Source of the DNA: Prevotellaceae bacterium
GTDB taxonomy: Bacteria; Bacteroidota; Bacteroidia; Bacteroidales; UBA932
Assembly: GCA_031274595.1 (NCBI GenBank)
Contig: JAISPX010000021.1
Span: forward strand, 1 to 33,406
Direction of reading: 5' to 3'
Length of the DNA stretch: 33,406 nucleotides
A program made the position numbers and the translations under genes. The notes under the pieces were generated by a model. That model was not told the origin of the DNA and made no database searches. It saw nothing but the letters and a program-made list of their open reading frames with translations. Below, piece by piece: positions 8,718 to 19,070 of this stretch (within the stretch, counting starts at the first letter, position 1; every line of letters begins with the position of its first letter).

Positions 8718-11258
8718 TTAAAAGTTTACATGAAACTTAAATCGAACTCCAAGTTTGTCAACATTGGGATTATTGCGGTATGACATGCGCCAAACCAAGT
8801 CTACTCGCAAAAATCTGAAAATATTATCAATTCCTGCGCTTCCTTCCATGTAAGGTTTTTTGCTTAAAGTGAACATTGTAACTTCGCCTTTGTCGTTTGT
8901 CGGAAATCTGAAAAGCGAAGGATTATTTTCGGGCAGATTTTTATCGCTAAGCCCGCCCCACACTGCCTTGAATGTAATAATTTCGCGCCATTTTGCTTTT
9001 TTCAGCAAAGGAATTCTGTTGAACAAAAATCCTTGCAGATTGTAAGCCAGATTTATTGAAACGTATTTGTCGCTGACAAATTCAAAAAAATTCATCATGT
9101 TATACGCTTGGTCGTGATAAGCGTAAGTTTGATTTGCGTTGTGAATAAACAGCAACGGATATGGAGCTGTTCCCCAAACTTTTCCCATTCGCGCAAATGC
9201 ATCTATAAATCCGAAACTTGAAATCCAGAAACGTTTTCGCAACGAAAAAACTGTTTCGTGATAATTGTAATCCGAGCCTAAAAGATTTTTTATTCCGGCG
9301 GTGTGCGAAAGCGTTATCACAGGTTCTTTTTTAGTCATTGTATGACGGTGATGCTTGTTTTGATAAAACTGTTCGTTTGGCGCAAATCGTATGTTTATAT
9401 TAAATTCGCTTGTTGTAAGTTTGTTTATTCTGTTTAATGAACCGTCGGCGTTGTAATTTTCAAAAAACAAAGTTCCTGCCGCTTTTTCGGCAATATGTGA
9501 AAATGATGTCTGAAATCCCCAGCCGTTGCCCGTTTCCAAATCGTACTGCAATCGGATGTTTTTCATGTATATCATTTTGTCAACGCTTCCGCGATTAATT
9601 GAGAACAGAACATTGTCGCCTGATGTGTAATTTAATTCCTGTCCGAGAATTTTTGTGTTGTTTTCGTATGACAGGCTCAGCATGTTCATTGGATATTCCC
9701 ATTGATGATATTTTTTCTTAATAAACGAGTATGTGAGCGAGCCGAAATATTTGAATTGTTTATCTTTTGTTCCGTATGCCAAAAAAGTTTCTAAAAAAAT
9801 ATTGGGATGTAAATTAGCGCTTGTTTTTCCTCCTACACGAAACCGACTTCCTTCAATTTTATTGTAACTGTACATTGCATTTACAGGTCCGAAATCAAAT
9901 TTCTTAAATTCAATGTATCCTGTTGAGACAAACATAATAAAATCCATAAAATTGCGAAATTGCTTGACATTGTTGAGCGTGTCAAGCATATTGTAAATAC
10001 CCTGTTCGCGTTTATTAAGCGGTTCGTGACGCGCAGTTTGCCAAAATTCATCGGCTTTTGTGTCGTAATCCAGCGTGCGGATTTTCTTTTCTGTTCCTTT
10101 ATAATCTTTGTCGGGTCTTGGCTTGTTGAATACAAAATTTTTATAGGATACGGTTCTTTCTCCATAAATTCCCTCACGGTTATCAAACAAACTGAAATCA
10201 ATATTAATCTCGTTTTTGGATAAAACCCAAGTATCTTCAATCTTGTCAAATTCCTGAATCAGCGATAAATCGTCGATAAAATTCATGTTGATTTTTTTAA
10301 GAATTTTGAGATGTATTTTTTTTACCGCATAAGTCGAGTCCGTTGTTATATATATGTTTCCATTGAATCCCCAATCGGCTGAATTGTGCGGTAGAAATGT
10401 AACATTACTGCATTTCACTCCGTTAATATCGACAGTGTCGAGCAAGTAAAATTTATAAAAAGTATTTGCTATATTCGACAGCGGACTTACAAAATGCTGA
10501 TTCAACATTTCAATATCGTTGTTGTAAATATCAATGTTATTGAAAAGCAATCCCAGATAAGACGAAAGTCCTGCCTGATCGAAATATTTATCAAAACCCG
10601 ACATTTTTGTCGCTTTTATAACTTCGCGCGATGTTTCGGGCGATTTTCTGTAATACCTGTCGCTGACAGTTTCTTTTATAAATATTGGCAGATAAGGTTT
10701 TCCGTTAAGTTCGGAAGTATCTACGTAGTTGAACATGAATTGAAAATTGCGTAACGCCTTTTTTTCTTTCAAATCGGGTCTGATATTGTCGAGTGCAAGT
10801 TCAAGTTTTTCATAACTTTCATATTCGTAATAATCATGCGCTTCGATTCTGTTGCGTTTTTTGTTTTCAATAACTTTTTGCATCAATGCAACGGCTGGAT
10901 TATCCCTTTTGCGGTAGCGAACTCGTCTTGGTCGCACAACAGATTCTTCGATACTTAAAGCATCGGGAACAAGCGAAATTTTATATTTATTTTTCTTGCC
11001 TGTTTCCACTTTCAAAGTTTGCGGCTGATAGCCGATAAACGAGATATTGATTTCGTCGGAAGCCCAAAGCGTTTCAAGATGAAAATTACCTTTTAAGTCG
11101 GTTGATGTTCCAATATTTTTTCCTTGAAAAACTATGTTCACAAAAGGCAAATCTTCGCCTGTAACAGCATCCGCCACAGAGCCATCGATGACTGTATTTT
11201 GTTGCGAAAATATGCTAAACGGTAAACATGTTAATATCAAAAAAAATATTTTTTTCAT
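8718..11258 (-). CDS. DUF5686 family outer-membrane protein with N-terminal carboxypeptidase-like regulatory domain
   Basis: Signal peptide, VIDGSVADAVTGEDLPFVNIVFQGKNIGTSTDLKGNF (CarboxypepD_reg-like), long C-terminal beta-barrel-type sequence ending in ...VRFKFHVNF. Confidence 0.88.
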   Translation of the reverse strand: MKKIFFLILTCLPFSIFSQQNTVIDGSVADAVTGEDLPFVNIVFQGKNIGTSTDLKGNFHLETLWASDEINISFIGYQPQTLKVETGKKNKYKISLVPDALSIEESVVRPRRVRYRKRDNPAVALMQKVIENKKRNRIEAHDYYEYESYEKLELALDNIRPDLKEKKALRNFQFMFNYVDTSELNGKPYLPIFIKETVSDRYYRKSPETSREVIKATKMSGFDKYFDQAGLSSYLGLLFNNIDIYNNDIEMLNQHFVSPLSNIANTFYKFYLLDTVDINGVKCSNVTFLPHNSADWGFNGNIYITTDSTYAVKKIHLKILKKINMNFIDDLSLIQEFDKIEDTWVLSKNEINIDFSLFDNREGIYGERTVSYKNFVFNKPRPDKDYKGTEKKIRTLDYDTKADEFWQTARHEPLNKREQGIYNMLDTLNNVKQFRNFMDFIMFVSTGYIEFKKFDFGPVNAMYSYNKIEGSRFRVGGKTSANLHPNIFLETFLAYGTKDKQFKYFGSLTYSFIKKKYHQWEYPMNMLSLSYENNTKILGQELNYTSGDNVLFSINRGSVDKMIYMKNIRLQYDLETGNGWGFQTSFSHIAEKAAGTLFFENYNADGSLNRINKLTTSEFNINIRFAPNEQFYQNKHHRHTMTKKEPVITLSHTAGIKNLLGSDYNYHETVFSLRKRFWISSFGFIDAFARMGKVWGTAPYPLLFIHNANQTYAYHDQAYNMMNFFEFVSDKYVSINLAYNLQGFLFNRIPLLKKAKWREIITFKAVWGGLSDKNLPENNPSLFRFPTNDKGEVTMFTLSKKPYMEGSAGIDNIFRFLRVDLVWRMSYRNNPNVDKLGVRFKFHVNF

Positions 11259-11305
11259 TTTCTGTAATTCAAACTTAATGACGCATCACTGAATAGTTTT
11301 GTTCA

Positions 11306-11920
11306 TTAATATGTAGGATGCGTCAGCAGATTTATAAAGTGCCGTAACAAATCGATATTAATTAAAACAGGATATATCAAACCGAAAATTGCTCCGTAAA
11401 GGTGAGCATCGTGATTTATATTATCATTGCTGTTGCGGCTCATGTAACTGCAATATAAAAGATACAATACTGCAAAAATTATTCCGGGAACTGGAATAAT
11501 TCCCATAAACAATAATTTACTCCAAGGATTGAAAAATATGCAGGCAAACATTACCGCCGACACTGCGCCAGATGCTCCGATGCCGCGATATGCATAATTG
11601 TTGCGATGCTTTACAATTGTAGTTATTGTCGCAAAAATCATTCCTCCGAAATATATTGCCAAGAAGTGAACGATTTTGTTGCTTAAAAAGTAGTCAAAAT
11701 AATACAACAGCGCTTGTCCGAACGAATAAAATACAAACATATTTATGAGCAAATGAACCCAGTTGGCATGAATAAAACCATGAGTTACCACACGATACCA
11801 TTCTTTGTTGTGCGTAATTTTGTAAGGCGACAGCGACAGTTGGTCAAACAATCGCGGCGATTCAAATGCAGCAATTGATGCAAGTACTGTAATAATTATA
11901 ACCGTTAAAGTCAAATCCAT
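11306..11920 (-). CDS. Rhomboid family intramembrane serine protease
   Basis: HGFIHANWVHLLINMFVF, catalytic GASGAVSAV, HDAHLYGAIFG; multiple TM segments. Confidence 0.92.
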   Translation of the reverse strand: MDLTLTVIIITVLASIAAFESPRLFDQLSLSPYKITHNKEWYRVVTHGFIHANWVHLLINMFVFYSFGQALLYYFDYFLSNKIVHFLAIYFGGMIFATITTIVKHRNNYAYRGIGASGAVSAVMFACIFFNPWSKLLFMGIIPVPGIIFAVLYLLYCSYMSRNSNDNINHDAHLYGAIFGLIYPVLINIDLLRHFINLLTHPTY

Positions 11921-11947
11921 TTTTGTGTAATTTTAATTTATATAAAT

Positions 11948-13006
11948 TTAATAATGTATGTAATCCAAATTGAATATTTTAGAAATCAGTTCGCGTAAAA
12001 GTTCGCCGTCATCTGCTGCAACATAATTAAAACCTTTGCTTTTCATGTCGTATTCGCGCAGCAGCGAAATTATTTTTACTGTTTGCAGCATATTGTAATT
12101 GCGTGCGGCAACTTCGTAATCTCTCATAAAAAACGGATTTATTCCAAGCGCAGCAATAATGTCGCGGTTGTCGAGTCGTTGTCGGCGCAACGCATGTAAT
12201 TTCAAAATTTTTGAAAACTGTGAAAACAGCGTAACTATTGTTAAAACAAAAGGATATTCTTTGGGGTTTTTATCAAAATGCGAAGCAATTTTATTTGCTT
12301 TCACCACATCTCTGTTTGATATTGCCTTGCTGAGTTCAAAGGTATTGTAATCTCTGCTTATTCCTATATTTTCTTCAATATCCAGCGAATTTATTTTTTT
12401 TCTATTTTCGGGCAAAACAGTAAACAATTTGTTGAGTTCGTTTACTATTCGGCTTAAATCGTTTCCCAGAAAATCCGAAAGAATTGATGCCGCTTCAGGC
12501 TCAACTTCAAAACCTTGCTGCTTAATGTATGAAGAAATCCATCCCGAAATTTCGTTTTCGTAGAGTTGCACCGATTCGAGTATTTCTCCGTTTTTCACAA
12601 CTGTTTTGTAAAAAGATGTACGTTTATCTATTGTTTTTCCTTTGTAGCAAATCACCAGAATAGTAGATTTCAAAGGATTTTTCACATAAGCTTCAAGTTC
12701 TTCTATTTTTTTTATTTCCTGCGCTTCGCGAACAATTACAACCTGATAATTAGCCATCATTGGAAAACGGCGTGCGGTATCGGCAATCATGCTGATATCA
12801 GCAACATCTTTTCCGTAAATAACAGTTTGATTAAACGAACGTTCGTTTTCGGGCAAAACGTTGTTTGTTATGAAATCGCTTAATTTATCTATATAATAAA
12901 CTTCATCGCCCATTAAAATATAAATGGGTTTGTAGATTTTATTTTTCAAATCGCCAAGTATTTGGTTGTACTTTGCGATTGTATCTTTACCGTTGAATTT
13001 TGCCAT
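11948..13006 (-). CDS. holA: DNA polymerase III subunit delta
   Basis: YILMGDEVYYIDKLSDFI, VIVREAQEIKKIEELEAYVKNP, LSDFLGNDLSRIVNELNKL. The ORF extends to 13120, but the internal Met (MAKFNGKD) at 13006 is the more likely start. Confidence 0.9.
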   Translation of the reverse strand: MAKFNGKDTIAKYNQILGDLKNKIYKPIYILMGDEVYYIDKLSDFITNNVLPENERSFNQTVIYGKDVADISMIADTARRFPMMANYQVVIVREAQEIKKIEELEAYVKNPLKSTILVICYKGKTIDKRTSFYKTVVKNGEILESVQLYENEISGWISSYIKQQGFEVEPEAASILSDFLGNDLSRIVNELNKLFTVLPENRKKINSLDIEENIGISRDYNTFELSKAISNRDVVKANKIASHFDKNPKEYPFVLTIVTLFSQFSKILKLHALRRQRLDNRDIIAALGINPFFMRDYEVAARNYNMLQTVKIISLLREYDMKSKGFNYVAADDGELLRELISKIFNLDYIHY

Positions 13007-13277
13007 TTGTTCAATTATATCGTGCAAATATAATGATTTTTTCTTACTTTTAGTTTTGACAATTCGGACTGTCAGGTTAAAATAAGTTTTTATTATAGCA
13101 AATTTATTGTAATTTTGCAAAAGGATTTAATGAAAATTTTGTTTGTTTTGCATAAATAATTATAAATAAATGAAAAATAATTTATAAAATCCATATTGAA
13201 AAAATGGATAAATATGAGATATGTAAAATTTTAAATAATTATATAAAATATATTTAACAATTAATACCATCAATATT

Positions 13278-13847
13278 ATGAAAAAAATTATAAAAAAACT
13301 AAGTATTGCAATTTTCATGTTTGGAGCAGTAAATTGTGTTTTTGCGCAAACTTTGGAAACTTCTGAAATTTCAGAAACATCTGAAACGTCGCAAACAAAT
13401 CTTTATTTGGGAGTAGGAATAGGATTTGATTTTGGCGGATTAGGAGGAAAAATCGAATATTTGCCGGCTAAAAATTTCGGATTATTCGCAGGTCTCGGAT
13501 ATAACATGTCATCTCTCGGCTGGAATGTTGGAGCGACATATAAAATATCGCCCGAGAAAAAAATATCTCCCAATTTGATGCTTTTCTACGGATACAATGC
13601 CGTATTTACTGGCGATGACAGTTATGCCAGACAATACGACATGACATCCTACGGATTTACATTAGGTTTTAATCTGGATATTAAATCAGGTCAAAAAGGA
13701 GATAAATGGAGTTTCGGAATATTTATCCCTATCCGCTCTTCAAAATTTAACGACAATTACGATGCTGCAAAAAAAGATCCTATGTTAGATATTGAAGGCG
13801 CACTTTTACCGATAGGCATTAGCGCAGGATATATTTTTAAATTGTAA
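13278..13847 (+). CDS. Putative secreted/outer-membrane beta-barrel protein
   Basis: Signal peptide (MKKIIKKLSIAIFMFGAVNCVFAQ), Gly/aromatic-rich alternating strands (YLGVGIGFDFGGLGGKIEYLPAKNFGLFAGLGYNMSS). Confidence 0.75.
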   Translation: MKKIIKKLSIAIFMFGAVNCVFAQTLETSEISETSETSQTNLYLGVGIGFDFGGLGGKIEYLPAKNFGLFAGLGYNMSSLGWNVGATYKISPEKKISPNLMLFYGYNAVFTGDDSYARQYDMTSYGFTLGFNLDIKSGQKGDKWSFGIFIPIRSSKFNDNYDAAKKDPMLDIEGALLPIGISAGYIFKL

Positions 13848-13930
13848 AATGTTGATAGGAAAATTTGAATACATTGAATTTCAAATCAGCAAATATTTGA
13901 AATCTGTGTTTCATTTATTATAATTTAATT

Positions 13931-14386
13931 GTGCGCAGTGAAATTAAAAGAGAAAGTTTAAATATTCGTAATACTTCAGACGGACAGGAAATTTTTGATA
14001 ATGTTCGCAAGAAATACGTTGTCCTCACTCCCGAAGAATTAGTGAGGCAACGTATTATTTTGTATCTTGCAAACGTAAAAAATTACCCTGTAAACTTAAT
14101 GAACGTTGAAGTCGGCATGAAACTGAACAACATGCAAAAACGCTGCGATATTCTTATATACAATCGCAACCGAAATCCTTTATTAATGGTTGAATGTAAA
14201 GCCGAAAATATAAAAATTTCACAAAATATTTTCGACCAGTTATCTCGTTACAATTTGATATTCAAAGTTCCGTATCTTGTTGCCACCAACGGCGACGATA
14301 CTTATTGCTGTAAAGTAGATTTTGAAAACCGCTCTTACGAGTTTCTTAAAGAAATCCCCGAATACGAAGCAATAGCCAATCAGTAA
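13931..14386 (+). CDS. HsdR N-terminal-like (type I restriction enzyme R N-term) PD-(D/E)XK domain protein
   Basis: TPEELVRQRIILYLANVKNYP...RCDILIYNRNRNPLLMVECKAENIKIS. D...ExK nuclease-type motif; GTG start. Confidence 0.85.
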   Translation: MRSEIKRESLNIRNTSDGQEIFDNVRKKYVVLTPEELVRQRIILYLANVKNYPVNLMNVEVGMKLNNMQKRCDILIYNRNRNPLLMVECKAENIKISQNIFDQLSRYNLIFKVPYLVATNGDDTYCCKVDFENRSYEFLKEIPEYEAIANQ

Positions 14387-14420
14387 GTTTTTAATATTTA
14401 AATTATCTGCTTTCTCATTT

Positions 14421-14462
14421 CAAACCAACAAACCAACAACTCAACAAACAAACAAACAAACC
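14421..14462. repeat. Short (CAAA/CCAA)n simple repeat
   Basis: caaaccaacaaaccaacaactcaacaaacaaacaaacaaacc. Confidence 0.8.
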
Positions 14463-14581
14463 GTCTGCAATGTAAATTTGTGAATATATTTGTGTATATC
14501 ATTAATTATTACTAATATTGCAAAAAATTAAAAAACGTTTACTTACATGGTAAACTTAAAAATCATAAATAATAAAGATAT

Positions 14582-15949
14582 ATGAAACATTTGAGATTAA
14601 CAGTTTATGTGATTGTTAGCTTATGTGTAGCTACAATTGCACAATCACAAACCAAAGATTTTTTTCCTACATGGAAATGGGTTATAGAACCACAATTTGA
14701 TGTAGCATGGTCGTTTTACGAAGATTTGGCTGCGATAAGAGTAAATGGCAGATGGGGATTTATTGACAAAACTGGAAATGTCGTTATAAGTCCGCAATTT
14801 GAAAGCGTAAGAAATTTTTCGGATGGAATGGCTGCCATAAAACATAAAGGAAAATGGGGATATATCAACAAAACAGGCGAAATAGTAATTGAAGCCAAAT
14901 ATTATAATGCTTTTAATTTCTTCAACGATCTTGCACGCGTTGAAAGATACGAAAACGATGTTGATCATTACATAAATAAAACAGGAAGAGATACGCCTAT
15001 TGTTAAAGAGAAAAAAAGAGCAAAATTCAAAATGGGAACAAAACCTACCAATCCAAACGTTGTATTTCTTGCTCCCAAAGACGGTAAATTCGGATTTATA
15101 GATAAAGACAAAAATTGGGTAATTCAACCGTATTTTTCTGCCGTAAAAGAGTTTTCCGAAAATATGGCTTGCGTAAGTCAAAACGGCAAATGGGGTTTCA
15201 TTTCTTTATTATCTCCATACAACTATGTAAATGAATTTATCAAAACCAAAATACAAACATCGCAAACAGCCGATGCCGGCGCGGAATTAATCACCGTATT
15301 TGATAAAGCAATTGAGGATCTTATAGCGTCTTCACTGTTTTTAATGGAATTGACACGCTCGGAAATCAGCAACTACGACGATGGAAACAATACTTTCTTA
15401 ATAACCATACCTGAATTTGGACAGATTGTTTTGAGTGTTGAACAGGAAGAATCAAGTTCGTTGAGACATAACTGGAAACACGTAAAATTTACAGAACCAA
15501 GTTTTACAATAGCAAGACACATCGAAACGGGAGAGCCTAAAATTATACTCACAAGTATTAAAATAACAAATACCATCAACAAAAAGGTTTATACTTGGAG
15601 TTCGCAGGAAAGACATGAAAATGTATATGCAAAACAAGAAGCAGAATTTGAATATATAAGTCTGAGCGATGCGTTCAGCAATATTTCGACTCCGTCTAAT
15701 TCGACAGCAAAAAGCGCTGATAAAGTTGATAGCGTTGATAATAAAACCGAACCTGTGCCAGAACCACAACAGGAATCAACGCCTGAACCTGAACCAGAGC
15801 CACAACCTGAACAGGAATCAGAATCTGTACCAGAGCCAGAACCAGAACCAGAATCTGTACCACAATCAGAGCCAGAATCTGTACCAGAGCCAGAGCCAGA
15901 ATCTGTACCAGAACAGGAATCAGAATCGGAAAATGCCGACAGTCAATAA
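14582..15949 (+). CDS. WG-repeat protein with Pro/Glu/Ser-rich C-terminal tail
   Basis: Repeats such as [69 protein letters not shown]. The tail [28 protein letters not shown] is low-complexity. Confidence 0.92.
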   Translation: MKHLRLTVYVIVSLCVATIAQSQTKDFFPTWKWVIEPQFDVAWSFYEDLAAIRVNGRWGFIDKTGNVVISPQFESVRNFSDGMAAIKHKGKWGYINKTGEIVIEAKYYNAFNFFNDLARVERYENDVDHYINKTGRDTPIVKEKKRAKFKMGTKPTNPNVVFLAPKDGKFGFIDKDKNWVIQPYFSAVKEFSENMACVSQNGKWGFISLLSPYNYVNEFIKTKIQTSQTADAGAELITVFDKAIEDLIASSLFLMELTRSEISNYDDGNNTFLITIPEFGQIVLSVEQEESSSLRHNWKHVKFTEPSFTIARHIETGEPKIILTSIKITNTINKKVYTWSSQERHENVYAKQEAEFEYISLSDAFSNISTPSNSTAKSADKVDSVDNKTEPVPEPQQESTPEPEPEPQPEQESESVPEPEPEPESVPQSEPESVPEPEPESVPEQESESENADSQ

Positions 15950-15995
15950 TTTTTTAATGCATAAAACAATCTGATTTTATTATTACAATACAATT

Positions 15996-16613
15996 ATGAA
16001 AAAACTGTTTATAACACTTATCGCGACTATAATATCGGCAGGAATGTCAACCGCTCAATCGGATGATTTTGCAGAATTGCGCGACAAAACATTATATCTG
16101 AAAAACGGAACAATATTGCGCGAAGGCGATGTGCTTTATATAGGCAATCCAACAGGCTGCTACGAAAATTGCTACGAAAACATATTTCACGAACCTGCCG
16201 AAATGTTGACTAAACTTACAAATAAATTTACCCAAAAAGTTTATGCACGTTATTCAGGCGAAAAAGTAAGCGTTAAAAAAATAAAACAAATAACCAAAGA
16301 TGCTGAAAAAATATGGCTGGTTACTTTGCATTATCTTCCCAAAAAGGAAAATCTTTATTGCTATCTTGAAACTGCGCTCAATGCAGGCGAAATTGTTGTA
16401 AACAAAAACGGCGATGCAATCAACAAAGCGGATGTAAAACCTGAAATAAAACAGATTGAACAGGTTGAACAGCCAAAACAAATACAGCCTCAAGAAAAAA
16501 CTGCAACAAACTTCAGCGTTGCCGACGAAATTCGCAAACTCAAAGCCTTGCTTGATGAAGGAATTATAACAAAAGAAGAATTTGAAAAACAAAAAGCAAA
16601 ACTGCTGGAATAA
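15996..16613 (+). CDS. Secreted protein with C-terminal SHOCT domain
   Basis: Signal peptide MKKLFITLIATIISAGMSTAQ; C-terminal ADEIRKLKALLDEGIITKEEFEKQKAKLLE matches the SHOCT consensus. Confidence 0.82.
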   Translation: MKKLFITLIATIISAGMSTAQSDDFAELRDKTLYLKNGTILREGDVLYIGNPTGCYENCYENIFHEPAEMLTKLTNKFTQKVYARYSGEKVSVKKIKQITKDAEKIWLVTLHYLPKKENLYCYLETALNAGEIVVNKNGDAINKADVKPEIKQIEQVEQPKQIQPQEKTATNFSVADEIRKLKALLDEGIITKEEFEKQKAKLLE

Positions 16614-16679
16614 AATTATATTCAGATAAGCGATAAACAAGTCATAGCATAAGTTTTTTAGCAAAAATACAGAAAAATT

Positions 16680-17315
16680 ATGAATAAAAAGAAATGGAAT
16701 TTTCATAAAAAAATTATAAAATATTTGCGGGATTTTTCAATTGTTGTAGCGGGAATTGCAGTAACGCTGTGGGCGCAGAACCTGCTTATCAGCCACAGTG
16801 AAGAAAAAGACATTGCATTTTACCTGAATGCGCTGAAAATGGAATTGCAGTATAATATTGATAAAATTGATGCCGAGATAGAATATATGGAAAAATCGGT
16901 TGCCTATGCGCGCTATTTGTTGTCGCATGACAAAGAAATGCTGAACCCCGATACCATACAAAGTTATGGGAAGAATATAGTTTACAATCTTGTATTTTAT
17001 ATGCCCCGAACCAGCGCTTTTGAAATGTTTAAATCATCAGCGAACATGCGTTTAATAAAAGACAAGGAAGTTTTGCAATCCATTTGGAATGCATACGCCC
17101 TTGTTGACAGATACTCTCAAATAAATGAAATCTATTATCAGGAGAAAAAATCGGAGTTTAATATAGATAGGGATTTGGAACGGCAGGGAAAACCTGTAAC
17201 AATACCCATGTATTATTTTTATACATCCGGACTTGATTCGAATATTCTGCAAGTAGATAATGAAATCGCTCAAGCAATGAAAGAAATACTGTCCCGATTA
17301 GAAAAATACAATTAA
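16680..17315 (+). CDS. DUF6090-like membrane protein
   Basis: KYLRDFSIVVAGIAVTLWAQNLLISHSEEKDIAFYLNALKMELQYNIDKI. Recognised by recall. Confidence 0.6.
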   Translation: MNKKKWNFHKKIIKYLRDFSIVVAGIAVTLWAQNLLISHSEEKDIAFYLNALKMELQYNIDKIDAEIEYMEKSVAYARYLLSHDKEMLNPDTIQSYGKNIVYNLVFYMPRTSAFEMFKSSANMRLIKDKEVLQSIWNAYALVDRYSQINEIYYQEKKSEFNIDRDLERQGKPVTIPMYYFYTSGLDSNILQVDNEIAQAMKEILSRLEKYN

Positions 17316-17370
17316 TAAGCGAACACCATACATGCCTTAACAGGTAAAAATGATGTGAAATATTGGCAAA

Positions 17371-17601
17371 TTGTATCGAAGCAATTTAAAATTGTATCGA
17401 AGCAATTCCATTTTGTATCGAAGCAATTTAAAATTGTATCGAAGCAATTTAAAATTGTATTGAAGCAATTTCATTTTGTATCGAAGCAATTTAAAATTGT
17501 ATCGAAGCAATTTAAAATTGTATCGAAGCAATTTAAAATTGTATTGAAGCAATTTCATTTTGTATCGAAGCAATTTCGCGTTGTTTCAAGGTAATTTTGC
17601 T
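17371..17601. repeat. Tandem repeat array 3, 21-nt unit TTGTATCGAAGCAATTTAAAA, 11 units
   Basis: Unit starts every 21 nt from 17371 to 17581. The last 5 nt alternate between TAAAA and (C/T)CATT; the final unit is degenerate. Confidence 0.97.
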
Positions 17602-17614
17602 ATTTTGCAGCAGT

Positions 17615-17702
17615 CAAACAAACAAATAAACAAACAAACAAATAAACAAATAAGCAAATAAGCAAATAAACAAATAAACAAATAAACAAACAAACAAACA
17701 AT
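17615..17702. repeat. Tetranucleotide (CAAA/TAAA/TAAG)n microsatellite
   Basis: About 88 nt of caaa/taaa/taag tetramers. Confidence 0.95.
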
Positions 17703-17723
17703 AATAGCCTTTATAATTAGCGG

Positions 17724-18779
17724 TTAACTATCCAATTGCTTGTTCATAATCTCATTTTGGCGATTTATGCTTTCGGAGTGAATGGCGTCAAGAATTGCTC
17801 GGATAAACAGTTCGCTAAGGTTAAGACGTTTTGCCCGCGAGATGATTCTTTCTATAATACTGTTCCAACGCTGCTCTTGAAAAATAGCAACATTAGAATG
17901 TAGTTTTATCTTTCCTATTTCTTCGGCAAGTTTCATTCTTCGGCTTAACAGTTCAAACAAATCGGAGTCAATCTGGTCGATTTCGGAACGAAATTTACTT
18001 AACGAATATGAAAAAATAGAATTTTCGTTATTAACATCCCGCCATTTCAGCGTATCAAGAAGCGTTTTTAATTCATAGGGCGTAATTTGCTGTTTGGCAT
18101 CGCTCCACGCCGCTTCGGGGCAAATATGAGATTCTATCATCAATCCATCGTAATTGAGGTCGGCAGCGATTTGAGATATTTTAAGCAATTTTTCGCGATT
18201 GCCGCATATATGCGATGGGTCGCAGATAATTTTCATTTCGGGAAGCTGGCGGCGAATGTCAAAAATTAAATGCCACAACGGAACGTTGCGATATTCGCTG
18301 TATCCGTGAGCAGAAAATCCGCGATGAACGAGCCATATATTTTCTATTCCTCTTGTGTGCGCTATTCGTTCTACTGCTCCAACCCACAGCGACAAATCGG
18401 GATTTACAGGATTCTTTATTAAAACTTTGACTTGCGTACCTTTCAAAACGCTTGCAATTTCTTTCACATAGAATGGATTTACCGTTGTGCGTGCGCCTAT
18501 CCAAATATAATCAACTCCGTATGAAAGCGCTTTGTGCACATGTTCGGCGTTTGCAACTTCAACGGCAACAGGCAAACCTGTAATTCGTTTTGCATTTGCA
18601 AGCCATATCAAACCAAGTTCACCTACGCCTTCAAATGATTCGGGATTGGTTCGTGGCTTCCATATTCCTGCACGCAGAATATTTACTTTTTGCGTTTCGG
18701 CAAGTTTTGTACAGGTTACTATTGTTTGTTCTTCTGTTTCGGCGCTGCATGGTCCCGAAATTATTATTGGACGTTTCAT
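17724..18779 (-). CDS. Bifunctional 3-deoxy-7-phosphoheptulonate synthase / chorismate mutase type II
   Basis: IISGPCSAETEEQ...RAGIWKPRTNPESFEGVGELGLIW, IICDPSHICGNREKL; C-terminal chorismate mutase helix FRSEIDQIDSDLFELLSRRMKLAEEIGKIK. Confidence 0.95.
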   Translation of the reverse strand: MKRPIIISGPCSAETEEQTIVTCTKLAETQKVNILRAGIWKPRTNPESFEGVGELGLIWLANAKRITGLPVAVEVANAEHVHKALSYGVDYIWIGARTTVNPFYVKEIASVLKGTQVKVLIKNPVNPDLSLWVGAVERIAHTRGIENIWLVHRGFSAHGYSEYRNVPLWHLIFDIRRQLPEMKIICDPSHICGNREKLLKISQIAADLNYDGLMIESHICPEAAWSDAKQQITPYELKTLLDTLKWRDVNNENSIFSYSLSKFRSEIDQIDSDLFELLSRRMKLAEEIGKIKLHSNVAIFQEQRWNSIIERIISRAKRLNLSELFIRAILDAIHSESINRQNEIMNKQLDS

Positions 18780-18848
18780 TTCAATTAAGCGTTATATTTA
18801 ATAAGTTCTATGTTCATTATGAATTTTGCATGATTTTATTCATTTTTA

Positions 18849-19067
18849 TTAAAACAATGTAGGGTGATTTTCTTCTATCTTTTGCAGGATGGTTGATATT
18901 ATCACCTCGCGAAAAAATTTTGTTTTTTTTGTAATTTTATATTTACGGCAAAAATTTGTAATAACCTCCATTTCCGTATCGTTAAACATTATTGTTTGCC
19001 TGTGTGTTCGTTTTGGCTTTTTCAAAACCTTCTGTTCAATTTTATTTTTTTTGTTTGCCTTTGCCAT
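18849..19067 (-). CDS. Small conserved, ribbon-helix-helix-like hypothetical protein
   Basis: KRTHRQTIMFNDTEMEVITNFCRKYKITKKTKFFREVIISTILQKI. RHH-like layout, basic N-terminus; 3 nt from sulP. Confidence 0.65.
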   Translation of the reverse strand: MAKANKKNKIEQKVLKKPKRTHRQTIMFNDTEMEVITNFCRKYKITKKTKFFREVIISTILQKIEENHPTLF

Positions 19068-19070
19068 GTT

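Noticed and set aside
15669-15974. ORF 15669-15974 (+), NQNLYQSQ-rich
   Set aside because: Alternate-frame reading of the Pro/Glu repeat region of the WG protein; a composition artefact.
17337-17594. ORFs 17337-17573 (-) and 17355-17594 (+)
   Set aside because: Translations of array 3 on both strands, with unit variants that change amino acids without synonymous bias.
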